A stretch of DNA of 64,000 nt from Lineus longissimus (taxonomy: Eukaryota > Nemertea > Pilidiophora > Heteronemertea > Lineidae). Position numbers and translations under genes: made by a program. Numbering within the stretch: position 1 is the stretch's first letter; every line of letters starts with the position of its first letter. Shown one piece after another: positions 39,301 to 43,974 of the stretch. The stretch is from NCBI RefSeq assembly GCF_910592395.1, contig NC_088311.1, positions 6,696,501 through 6,760,500 of the forward strand, in the 5' to 3' direction. The notes beneath the pieces were generated by a model. The model was not told the origin of the DNA and did not search any database. It worked only from the letters and a program-made list of their open reading frames with translations.

Positions 39301-42300
39301 GGCTAACTATTTAGATAACATGGTTGTCACTTCTTCCCATTTCAGAAATTAGCCAGTATTAAAGCCAACCCATCAAGATTCGTGAGTGCCAGTCTTGCAG
39401 TCAATAAATTCAAAAATAGACTGGTCAATATATTACCATGTAAGTACATGTGTCATACTTTCTCACCCCTTATATGTCGGCAATTCAGCAGAAGGACCCA
39501 CTAGCCCAGCGTGTCTACCTCCTTAAACTGATACAATAAAGCACCACTTCAATGAGTATTGGCGCTTTGTCCAAAATGTAATTGCTTCTTCCTCTGCATT
39601 TGATATAAAGTTGATTGCTATTTCGTTGCATCTTCAGCCCTGTGATTGCCGCAGATTTGGCTATCTTCTCATTAGGTGGTCCTTGTTACTTCATAGCTTG
39701 TCAGCCAGTGCCTCTCCACCTAAACAGTTAGCCTCTCACTTGGCCTGGAAACTTGATATTCCTACAAGATATGGGATGCGGTTAGGTCAGCATGTGATGG
39801 TGAATTTCAAGGTGGTACAGATAAATGTTTTAGACTATCAATTGTTATCAGATTTGTCCTATGTAAATAGATTTTATCACATTTTTCCTCCTTTTCAGAT
39901 GAATCCACAAGAGTATGTCTTCAACCTATACGGGGCGTCGATGGTTCTGATTATATCAATGCTAGTTTTATTGATGTAAGTTTATCAAGTTGACAAAACT
40001 GACATTAATTTGCTTGCTTCCAAGTTGTTTGGTCAAGGATATGTCACTGTATGACCTCTTAGTATGTTCTTCCAACAACTGAAATCTAAAAAAAAGCTGC
40101 CCTTGGAAGCTAACTAATGACATGGAGATGTTTAAAATGAAACCCAATTTCCTCCTTCAGGGCTACCGATACAGAACTGCCTATATTGCCACCCAAGGGC
40201 CTCTTGCTGAAACCACTGAGGACTTCTGGCGAATGCTGTGGGAACACAATTCGACGATAGTAGTCATGTTGACAAAACTGCGAGAAATGGGTCGCGAGAA
40301 GTGCCATCAGTACTGGCCAAGTGAGAGATCTGCACGGTATCAGTACTTCGTGGTGGACCCGATGGCTGAATATAATATGCCGCAATACATCCTGAGAGAG
40401 TTCAAGGTCACAGATGCAAGGGTAAGTTAGACGCGTAGTTTTTCGTGCTTTCAGAGTGGCTCCTGGCTGGTGCCACTCGTGGATGCTGCATGCTCTCTAT
40501 GGAGCTATGAGTTCATGGTGATGTCTTAGGGTGCTTTTGTACAACAGTGCAAAGCAGAGAGGTAAATGTATAGTCTGCCTGGTGTATCATGCTAGGAGCT
40601 GCTCAAGCGGTGAATCACTTTCAACCACACCAAAGGAATGGATTATGGATTCGGCAGCAAGTTCTTGGTCAAGTCTGACTCATTTCTCGCAACAATACGT
40701 ACTTAGGTTTTCCTGAACACAAACCATTATTGACATGCTCATGGCTCGTCTATAACAATTTTCAGGATGGCCAGTCCCGGACAGTTCGACAGTTCCAGTT
40801 CACTGATTGGCCAGAACAAGGAGTGCCAAAATCGGGCGAGGGCTTCATCGACTTCATTGGTCAAGTGCACAAAACGAAGGAACAGTTCGGTCAGGACGGA
40901 CCAATTACAGTGCATTGCAGGTAATGACTTTAAACTGAACTTGTGCTTGGCGGACCACCCAACTACTTATCACATGTGCATATGAGAAGAGTTCAAGAAG
41001 CCTTTGAGAGCACTATAGCATTATTTTGAGAACTAAATGTAGTCATGGCTGATTTTGTTTGGCTCTAAGGAAATGTACCATCATGGGAGTTTCCTTTGTA
41101 TTTCAGTGCTGGTGTGGGTAGGACGGGCGTCTTCATCTCTCTAAGTATAGTCTTGGAGAGAATGCGGTACGAGGGAGTCGTGGATATGTTCCAAACTGTC
41201 AAAATGCTGAGAACACAGAGACCAGCCATGGTTCAAACAGAGGTACGTATTGTGGGCTCAGAGGCTGATTAGCAAATTACAATAAAATTACAATAAAAAG
41301 CTGATGAATACAACAAGTTGACTGTATACAATTTGCAATCAGTGTCAGTGGGGCATGTGAGAAAACATCTTGGCTAAAGATTTCTGATGTGCAGTCCCAT
41401 TGACTATGAAAGCTAAAATGTTCCTGGGGGGCGGGGGACTTTGGTCAGTTCAGAGTTGGAGATAAAAGAACTATCATGACTATAGTGAAAGAGGGGAAAG
41501 ATTATTCATGATGACAGGAGACAAATAAAGGTTGGGTTGTTCTTCCTGATACTAAATAACCACTTTGTTGCCCAGGGGAGAATATTCCGATGATAACGAC
41601 TCCTATGGTCTTCACAGGGTGTTTGGGTGGCATGGAGCAGATGAATGAGTTTGAAGATAAAGATTCCAGGGGTTATTTAGTATATTCCTTTGAGGACTTT
41701 GCATGACCGCCGCAGTTGGCAGAAGTTGGGACAACATTTTCAGATTTTGTATCCGGTTATGCATGCACATGAATATGTATAGTCGGTTACTGCTTGGTTA
41801 CCTTGGTTACTTATCAATGTGCATGCATAACCAATGCGGAAATTTTGATCTGACCTATGCATGCATACGTGGTGTTGATTCAGTATCCTCAAAGTATTTC
41901 ATGACGAGTATAGTGTGTGACAGACAGCCATTAGCATTGTGTCATATTGACATGAGTGATTTGTTTCAACGTTGTCTTCACATTTTGGTGATTTTTTGTC
42001 TTCATTTGAACTTTACAGACCAAAGTTGGTTTTCATTCTGAGAAACACGCAAAGTTAGCAAAGTCACAGCTTATAGAAACATCTGCTTGTCTTGGACAAA
42101 CAAGAAGCTGTTATCTCAGCTATATGTTTAAATGTCCTGGGATAGAATGTCCGGGGAGAAAGGATTCTGTTATGCCCCTTACTCAAAGTTCTTAATCTAC
42201 GGTACTGCTCTTGGGCTGGGGACCAGCTGCTTGATTTTTTCCGTTGAAGAAATTTTGCTAAAGTGCTGTAGACTCGAGCAGTAACTTAACCCTTATAAAT

Positions 42301-43974
42301 TCCAAATTCGGTCTGTGAATGTTTTCCGTGCTAACGTCTTTATTTCACCTTTCAGTTTTATCATCCGATTTTCCAGTGTTGTAGTTTTCCGCAGCCAATG
42401 TTGTACATAATCACTAGCTTCTGTTTCCTTTAGGTATTTTCCTCTTCATGTGCGCACCATGGTGTTATCCTACGTTGTACTGCGGTAAAAAACCCTTCCC
42501 CATTTTACCATTGTAAATACCCACCCCATCGTACATCTGAACTTCACCTTTTCTCAGGCAGTTTTGAAGAATTTGTTGAATAAGCTGGGAACTTTGATAA
42601 AATTTTAGGGGAGGGGGAGGTGTCATATTTGACAGTAAAATTGGAAAATTGTGAATAAGTTGAGGAAAGGTGGGAAATTTGGGAAATGTCAAGGAAAAGT
42701 GAGAAAAAAGTTGGAAATTTTGCTCTATTTAAAGATTATTTTCATTATTAATTACTAACCAACACTTCAGTCTTGTTCAAAATGTTCTCTATTATTTTTC
42801 GTTATTTCAAATTTTCTTGGTGAAATTCACAATAAAAGATTTTGAAATTCTACTCAAGTTTTCATTTCAAGACATATTTCGCTTTAAATTCTACATCTGC
42901 TCAGTAACTAATACATGTACAGTATGGAAAATATTGTGAAAATTTTGAAGCAATTGTTGAAAACTTCAAATCGTGTTGTGTCCTTGTTCCTGCTTTAGTA
43001 ATGTCCATGCTCCATCCAGCTTCCCTTGGTCATCTTATTTTGACACACGTCATAGGCATCGCCAGCCAAAGGGTCAGGTCCAACCCTACCAATGCTTCGG
43101 TGAAAGAAATCCACACCAAATGTCAATGCTTAATATCCCACCCAAGTCATCTCATAAACAATGGGTGATATGAATAAAGGCTAGCAAATGCTTTTACTTC
43201 AATTTTGTACAGAAAGGCCAAGTGTAAATGTACATAGAGTTTTAGATAAAAGCATTTACTACTCTTTATTCATATCACCCATTGTCACGTAGCCCACGAA
43301 AATGCACTTTTGTGGAAAATTTGAATGTGGGGCTGAAGACCGTTCAGGGCTGATATTGATTGCAGTAGTCAGAACATCTGATTTTCAATAGCCCATCCTT
43401 ATGGTTTGGGTAAATGAGAGGATAGAATAATGGATTGTCTTTGAAGCACAAATTAAAATATGAAAAAATGGGAGAATTTCAGAAAAAGTTTGGTCCTGGT
43501 GACGCCTATGCACAATGTCATTTCTTTGTTGATTTCAGCGCACTCTGCACTCAGTATACAATGGATGTCTGACACACCTCGGCAGCTGTCGCCATGGTGA
43601 TCTGTACCTAACTGCCATGCTCTTTGCTTCCCTTTCAGGCCGAGTATGGATTTTGTTACGTGTCAACGCTAGAATACCTCGGTTCGTTTGACCACTACTA
43701 CACATCGTGAGGCGACGTTTTAGGTCACGTGCCGTGACGAGACTTTTAGGTCACGTCTGTTTGAGTGACGTGCTGTCACGCATTCGGAGGTGACGTTATG
43801 GTGTGACCAGCATGGGGTGATTTTGCGGTGTCACATAGAGGTGGCTCATTGAGTCGCATGTTTGGGCGACGTTAGGGTGTCACTTTAGCCTCTCTTTCAT
43901 TACAGGACCAGTACCAGTTCTGTTACCGGGCTGCATTGGAATATCTCGGATCTTTCGATCACTATGCAAATTGA
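112..43974 (+). CDS. LAR: LAR-type receptor protein tyrosine phosphatase, multi-exon, 5' end outside the window
   Basis: This is a type I membrane receptor with a cell-adhesion-like ectodomain and two cytoplasmic phosphatase domains. Family members act at synapses, in axon guidance and at cell-matrix contacts, dephosphorylating tyrosines. I join exons 112-399, 5154-5254, 6165-6366, 20236-20523, 23424-23735, 29379-29690, 29928-30512, 32166-32453, 33002-33108, 33339-33555, 33824-33999, 34257-34436, 34590-34771, 36919-37046, 37350-37747, 37958-38077, 38220-38374, 38725-39010, 39346-39439, 39899-39975, 40161-40421, 40766-40920, 41107-41242 and 43906-43974. Every junction is GT-AG and the phases agree, giving about 1,704 residues plus a stop. 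Domain order is nine FN3, membrane-proximal segment, transmembrane helix, PTP D1, PTP D2. The Ig domains expected upstream are not in the window. The nine FN3 domains match Drosophila Lar better than the usual eight of the longest human forms. The alternative last exon 43639-43710 gives a second C-terminus. Confidence 0.95.
400..5153 (+). other. LAR intron, 4.75 kb
   Basis: No coding exon is recognised in this intron. Its ORFs are short and unlike known proteins. Near the 3' end (about 5028-5075) a 17-bp AT-rich unit (aattataattataatca) repeats about three times. A pyrimidine-rich stretch lies at about 720-830. Confidence 0.7.
5028..5075. repeat. AT-rich 17-bp tandem repeat
   Basis: The unit aattataattataatca occurs in about three tandem copies. 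It lies about 80 bp upstream of the acceptor of the first FN3-2 exon. Confidence 0.8.
5154..5254 (+). CDS. LAR: LAR exon: FN3 domain 2, first half
   Basis: The exon lies between acceptor gatctttcag and donor atcagg|gtaagt. It begins in phase 1 ([20 protein letters not shown]) and ends in phase 0 after [12 protein letters not shown]. The PNGVI turn is typical of LAR FN3-2. The phase-0 intron splits the domain in two. Confidence 0.93.
5255..6164 (+). other. LAR intron filled mostly by a minisatellite
   Basis: A 910-bp phase-0 intron inside FN3 domain 2. About 750 bp of it is the 49-50-bp tandem repeat listed separately. No other feature is seen. Confidence 0.85.
5371..6120. repeat. Intronic minisatellite, 49-50-bp unit, about 15 copies
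   Basis: The unit contains cttgttgttgatgaaattg, then tcaggtcgtggggcagttc, then taagataaagg. Unit starts fall at about 5424, 5474, 5524, 5573, 5623, 5672 and so on, so the spacing is 49 or 50 bp. Copies differ by a G-run of 4 or 5 and by single substitutions (cagtt/caatt, gatg/gata). The last two or three copies are more degenerate. Confidence 0.95.
6165..6366 (+). CDS. LAR: LAR exon: FN3 domain 2, second half
   Basis: The acceptor ttattgtttcag precedes [20 protein letters not shown]. The domain ends ...[19 protein letters not shown] and VKTQQG, with the donor in phase 1. The Y-x-V-F-Y strand and the G-V-G-D-G-P-L-S loop are standard FN3 features. Confidence 0.94.
10942..11740. repeat. Intronic minisatellite, 31-bp unit, about 25 copies
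   Basis: The unit is roughly gaatttgtttcctcgttgg followed by tcctacagagtt. Consecutive copies at 11066 and 11097 show the 31-bp period. Variants alternate between cagagttgaa and cagactcgaa. Each unit carries a polypyrimidine-like stretch followed by tcctacag, which resembles a 3' splice site. The array becomes degenerate after about 11590. Confidence 0.95.
13231..13283. repeat. 53-bp near-perfect palindrome
   Basis: The left arm ATTCACAGATCACAGGA pairs perfectly with the right arm TCCTGTGATCTGTGAAT. Inside it, TATTTG pairs with CAAATA around a 3-nt loop, leaving only two unpaired positions per arm. A direct repeat of aactagtattcac sits just upstream (about 13190 and 13225). Confidence 0.9.
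14192..14499. mobile_element. Short non-autonomous DNA transposon (MITE), Tc1/mariner-like
   Basis: The element starts CAGGGTGGCCCAATG and ends with the reverse complement CAGGATGGCCCAAAAAT, so the terminal inverted repeats match at 12 of the first 13 positions. It is flanked on both sides by TA, the target duplication of Tc1/mariner elements. It is about 308 bp with no transposase ORF. The superfamily is inferred only from the TA flanks. Confidence 0.7.
18400..18710. repeat. Degenerate 40-44-bp tandem repeat
   Basis: About seven diverged copies carry ATTGGTCCAATTGCC and GTGACCAAAATCATG-like blocks. The GGTC core recurs near 18462, 18504, 18543, 18584, 18627 and 18671. The array is much more decayed than the other minisatellites in the window. 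Confidence 0.75.
20236..20523 (+). CDS. LAR: LAR exon: FN3 domain 3
   Basis: The exon lies between acceptor tttccttccag and donor tatt|gtaagg, phase 1 on both sides. The protein runs [20 protein letters not shown], then [19 protein letters not shown], and ends in [20 protein letters not shown]. This is the S-x-x-x-YEL-x-Y and RVAAKS pattern of LAR FN3-3. Confidence 0.94.
20524..23423 (+). other. LAR intron, 2.9 kb, with a CAGTCA/CAGTG motif cluster
   Basis: No coding exon is recognised here. Positions 21720-22790 are unusually rich in CAGTCA and CAGTG words, described as a separate feature. Confidence 0.7.
21720..22790. repeat. Cluster of short CAGTCA / GCAGTG motifs
   Basis: Words such as cagtcaaaatcagtggt, cagtcataggcagtg, cagtcatatgcagtggg and cagtcaaaagcagtg recur more than twenty times with irregular spacing. 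It is not a clean tandem repeat; it may be a very old minisatellite or a cluster of short protein- or RNA-binding words. Confidence 0.6.
23424..23735 (+). CDS. LAR: LAR exon: FN3 domain 4
   Basis: The acceptor cgtgcccttag precedes an exon that is phase 1 on both sides. The protein starts [20 protein letters not shown], then [19 protein letters not shown], and ends [25 protein letters not shown] and the QNG(V/I)I turn are signatures of LAR FN3-4. Confidence 0.95.
23736..29378 (+). other. LAR intron, 5.6 kb
   Basis: No coding exon is recognised here. A lone transposon-end-like sequence (cagggtgtcccaaaaag) lies at about 23911, with no partner found. A 14-nt G run is at about 24119-24132, degenerate catagcgacca repeats lie at about 26880-27000, and a short dispersed repeat at 26349-26392 also occurs near 47773. 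The ORFs at 27113-27457 and 28602-28928 resemble nothing known to me. Confidence 0.65.
26349..26392 (+). repeat. Dispersed repeat fragment (copy 1)
   Basis: The stretch accaaattgggatcaac...agtgtccccaatagagggg aligns with 47773-47820 (aaccaacttgggaccaa...agtgtcgttaatagagagg) with a handful of differences. Two unlinked copies imply a dispersed element of unknown class. Confidence 0.55.
29379..29690 (+). CDS. LAR: LAR exon: FN3 domain 5
   Basis: The acceptor caatatttcag precedes an exon with donor gggagcag|gtgagg; both sides are phase 1. The protein begins [20 protein letters not shown], then [19 protein letters not shown], and ends [30 protein letters not shown] and the Y-T-x-K-G-D-G loop match LAR FN3-5, which is absent from some isoforms in vertebrates. 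Confidence 0.95.
29700..29870. repeat. 48-bp imperfect repeat just inside the intron after FN3-5
   Basis: Three to four copies of a unit with gtttagagacactgtagac and aatgtcacaacc begin about ten bases after the 5' splice site. The spacing is 48, 48 and about 32 bp. The 236-bp intron is almost entirely this repeat. Confidence 0.75.
29928..30512 (+). CDS. LAR: LAR exon: FN3 domains 6 and 7 on one exon
   Basis: A 585-nt exon, phase 1 on both sides, encodes two FN3 domains without an intron between them. FN3-6 runs from [20 protein letters not shown] to [18 protein letters not shown]3-7 runs from [19 protein letters not shown], with the motif [17 protein letters not shown], to [17 protein letters not shown]. 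The fused exon probably reflects loss of an ancestral intron. Confidence 0.95.
30513..32165 (+). other. LAR intron with a candidate cassette exon
   Basis: The intron between FN3-7 and FN3-8 is 1.65 kb. Apart from the candidate 57-nt cassette exon at 30940-30996, nothing is recognised. Confidence 0.7.
30940..30996 (+). CDS. LAR: Candidate LAR cassette exon encoding a basic linker
   Basis: A 57-nt open segment lies between ttacttacagcag and the strong donor cctg|gtgagt. It is phase 1 on both sides, matching the flanking FN3-7 and FN3-8 exons, so inclusion keeps the frame. It would insert [19 protein letters not shown], a strongly basic linker, between the two domains. The acceptor is a tandem cagcag (NAGNAG); the upstream AG would add one codon. 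Alternative exons are known in LAR-family ectodomains, but I do not recognise this one. The call rests on splice signals, symmetry and openness only. Confidence 0.5.
32166..32453 (+). CDS. LAR: LAR exon: FN3 domain 8
   Basis: The acceptor tttgattgcag precedes [20 protein letters not shown] (the first codon is shared), then [19 protein letters not shown], and the exon ends in [14 protein letters not shown] with a phase-1 donor (aaag|gtatgt). This domain has no clear counterpart in the longest human LAR and fits the ninth-FN3 arrangement of Drosophila Lar. Confidence 0.92.
32454..33001 (+). other. LAR intron ending in a five-fold duplicated 3' splice site
   Basis: The final 230 bp or so of this 548-bp intron is the 49-bp tandem repeat described separately. 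The rest has no recognised feature. Confidence 0.85.
32772..33016 (+). repeat. LAR: Five tandem copies of a 3' splice site plus exon start (49-bp unit)
   Basis: The unit is ttgtaccataaccttatta, then attcttacatttcag (pyrimidine tract plus AG), then ccaagcaagatcaag, which is the first 15 nt of the FN3-9 exon. Acceptor AGs end at 32805, 32854, 32903, 32952 and 33001, exactly 49 bp apart, and the copies are almost identical (one G/T difference in copy 1). Only the last acceptor leads into an open frame; from any earlier one the frame reaches TAA within the next copy (accataa). The unit therefore straddles the intron-exon junction. Confidence 0.97.
33002..33108 (+). CDS. LAR: LAR exon: FN3 domain 9, first half
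   Basis: The exon starts after the last of five tandem acceptors and ends in phase 0 at the donor acagg|gtgag. The protein is [20 protein letters not shown], then [16 protein letters not shown]. It corresponds to human LAR FN3-8 (AKNFRV...SVLLSWEVP). Confidence 0.92.
33339..33555 (+). CDS. LAR: LAR exon: FN3 domain 9, second half
   Basis: The acceptor ttctgtcttcag precedes [20 protein letters not shown]; the exon ends [20 protein letters not shown] and a phase-1 donor. The L-x-P-x-x-x-Y-x-F pattern is the standard FN3 strand F. Confidence 0.92.
33824..33999 (+). CDS. LAR: LAR exon: membrane-proximal ectodomain, part 1
   Basis: The acceptor cgtcctcttag precedes [20 protein letters not shown], then [19 protein letters not shown]. 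The YYFIVVVP segment aligns with the WFYIVVVP of human LAR, in the membrane-proximal region that follows the last FN3. The donor is phase 0 (gatgag|gtagga). Confidence 0.92.
34257..34436 (+). CDS. LAR: LAR exon: membrane-proximal ectodomain, part 2
   Basis: The protein begins [20 protein letters not shown] and includes [20 protein letters not shown], matching human FTLGDKKNYRGFYNRPLSP. Vertebrate LAR is cleaved by a furin-type protease at a run of arginines just before this point; here only RRFAR is present, a minimal R-x-x-R at best. Both introns are phase 0. Confidence 0.93.
34590..34771 (+). CDS. LAR: LAR exon: stalk and transmembrane helix
   Basis: The exon runs from [16 protein letters not shown] through a polar linker into a hydrophobic stretch of about 25 residues ([20 protein letters not shown] and onward) that stops at CKNK. 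This is the single membrane-spanning helix with a basic stop-transfer sequence. The donor aacaa|gtaagt is in phase 2. Confidence 0.94.
34849..34914. repeat. Two-copy tandem duplication, about 32 bp
   Basis: The unit attcgacagaagcaaagc followed by tagagcggcacaaa is present twice in tandem with almost no divergence. It does not include a splice junction. Confidence 0.9.
35077..35103 (+). CDS. LAR: Candidate 27-nt LAR juxtamembrane microexon
   Basis: After the acceptor ggtctgttttacag there is a 27-nt segment that is phase 2 on both sides, matching the flanking exons. It would insert KSFSKETLL after CKNK in the cytoplasmic juxtamembrane region, where alternative small exons are known in LAR-family genes. 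The donor (tttt|gtgaca) is weak, so this is tentative. If that donor is not used, the frame reaches TGA at once. Confidence 0.3.
36919..37046 (+). CDS. LAR: LAR exon: cytoplasmic juxtamembrane region
   Basis: The protein is (K)[21 protein letters not shown] and then [26 protein letters not shown]-x-QTPG is nearly identical to vertebrate LAR-family proteins, which anchors the identification. The exon enters in phase 2 and leaves in phase 1. Confidence 0.95.
37350..37747 (+). CDS. LAR: LAR exon: PTP domain D1, N-terminal part
   Basis: The protein reads [96 protein letters not shown] and [15 protein letters not shown]. The KNRY tyrosine that stacks on phosphotyrosine is present, as are DYINA and ATQGP. 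The donor is phase 0 (aagg|gtaggt). Confidence 0.97.
37958..38077 (+). CDS. LAR: LAR exon: PTP D1, KCDQYWP segment
   Basis: The exon encodes [20 protein letters not shown] through [10 protein letters not shown], with phase-0 borders. It aligns directly with vertebrate KCDQYWPARGTETCG. Confidence 0.96.
38220..38374 (+). CDS. LAR: LAR exon: PTP D1, WPD loop and catalytic cysteine
   Basis: It encodes [17 protein letters not shown], carrying the general-acid aspartate (GAT at 38274-38276), and ends in PLITHC with the nucleophilic cysteine (TGC at 38370-38372). The donor follows two bases of the serine codon (phase 2), so the active-site signature is split by the intron. Confidence 0.97.
38375..38724 (+). 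other. LAR intron ending in a duplicated 3' splice site
   Basis: A 350-bp intron within the D1 active-site signature. Its last 85 bases contain a two-copy, 55-bp-period duplication of the acceptor region, listed separately. Confidence 0.85.
38641..38730 (+). repeat. LAR: Two tandem copies of the D1 active-site exon acceptor
   Basis: The sequence ttctcagttgaacctctttc followed by ttgttacag and (c/t)gctg occurs at 38641 and again at 38696, a 55-bp period. The AGs end at 38669 and 38724. The second leads to the open exon; the first would add a short tail and reach TGA 12 codons later. The unit includes the first bases of the exon, so the duplication straddles the intron-exon boundary. Confidence 0.9.
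38725..39010 (+). CDS. LAR: LAR exon: PTP D1, C-terminal part
   Basis: It completes [12 protein letters not shown], including the catalytic arginine of C-x5-R, and continues [54 protein letters not shown]. The Q-loop QTEDQY is intact, so D1 should be catalytically active. Phase-0 donor. Confidence 0.97.
39011..39345 (+). other. LAR intron between D1 and D2
   Basis: Nothing beyond normal splice signals is seen in this 335-bp intron. Confidence 0.8.
39346..39439 (+). CDS. LAR: LAR exon: PTP D2, start
   Basis: It encodes [20 protein letters not shown] and [11 protein letters not shown]. The position equivalent to the KNRY tyrosine is leucine (KNRL), as in vertebrate LAR D2, where this change is known to contribute to inactivity. 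The donor is in phase 1. Confidence 0.94.
39440..39898 (+). other. LAR intron within D2
   Basis: No feature is recognised in this 459-bp intron. It is open in one frame for a while, but that reading does not fit the D2 frame. Confidence 0.75.
39899..39975 (+). CDS. LAR: LAR exon: PTP D2, SDYINASF segment
   Basis: With the preceding T it encodes [20 protein letters not shown] and NASFID. The borders are phase 1 and phase 0. It matches vertebrate [15 protein letters not shown]. Confidence 0.94.
40161..40421 (+). CDS. LAR: LAR exon: PTP D2, central part
   Basis: It encodes [80 protein letters not shown] and FKVTDAR, almost identical to vertebrate LAR D2. Both borders are phase 0. Confidence 0.97.
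40422..40765 (+). other. LAR intron within D2
   Basis: No feature is recognised in this 344-bp intron. Confidence 0.8.
40766..40920 (+). CDS. LAR: LAR exon: PTP D2, WPE loop and active-site cysteine
   Basis: It encodes [20 protein letters not shown] through [10 protein letters not shown]. The general-acid position is glutamate (WPE, GAA at 40814-40816) rather than aspartate. Together with KNRL this marks D2 as the regulatory, essentially inactive domain typical of LAR. The cysteine (40916-40918) is kept. Phase-2 donor. Confidence 0.97.
41107..41242 (+). CDS. LAR: LAR exon: PTP D2, [10 protein letters not shown] and Q-loop start
   Basis: It completes [20 protein letters not shown] and [20 protein letters not shown], ending PAMVQTE with a phase-0 donor (gag|gtacgt). 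The codons after this point come from one of two alternative last exons. Confidence 0.97.
41243..43638 (+). other. LAR intron before the alternative last exons
   Basis: A 2.4-kb intron. It holds an imperfect inverted repeat (43158-43285) a few hundred bases upstream of the alternative exons. No other exon is recognised. Confidence 0.7.
43158..43285. repeat. Inverted repeat with about 42-bp arms
   Basis: The left arm (43158-43199) starts ACAATGGGTGATATGAATAA. The right arm (43244-43285) is its reverse complement with a few mismatches, ending ttattcatatcacccattgt. About 44 nt separate them. It could be a foldback or MITE remnant, and as RNA it would form a long stem in this intron. Confidence 0.85.
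43639..43710 (+). CDS. LAR: LAR alternative last coding exon A
   Basis: The strong acceptor tgcttccctttcag precedes an open 72-nt exon in phase 0 ending in [23 protein letters not shown], then YTS. It is clearly homologous to exon B (43906-43974), sharing [13 protein letters not shown] and the same phase. Using A changes the conserved QTE|DQY to QTE|AEY, losing the second glutamine of the PTP Q-loop. This is a tandem last-exon duplication with two mutually exclusive ends. Whether A is used cannot be seen from DNA alone. Confidence 0.8.
   Translation, partial: AEYGFCYVSTLEYLGSFDHYYTS
43906..43974 (+). CDS. LAR: LAR last coding exon B (conserved form)
   Basis: The acceptor tctctttcattacag precedes [20 protein letters not shown] and AN, then TGA. 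This matches the vertebrate LAR C-terminus ([20 protein letters not shown]) and keeps the Q-loop QTEDQY. It is therefore the ancestral end of the protein. Because A lies 5' of B, B is reached only when A is skipped. Confidence 0.96.
   Translation, partial: DQYQFCYRAALEYLGSFDHYAN

Noticed and set aside
39611-39979. 122-codon ORF covering the end of a D2 intron and exon 39899-39975
   Set aside because: It reads the exon in the wrong frame; the D2 frame ([20 protein letters not shown]) is unambiguous.
40766-41242. D2 as a second active phosphatase because CSAGVGRTG is intact
   Set aside because: The general acid is Glu (WPE) and the KNRY tyrosine is Leu, the two changes known to inactivate LAR D2.
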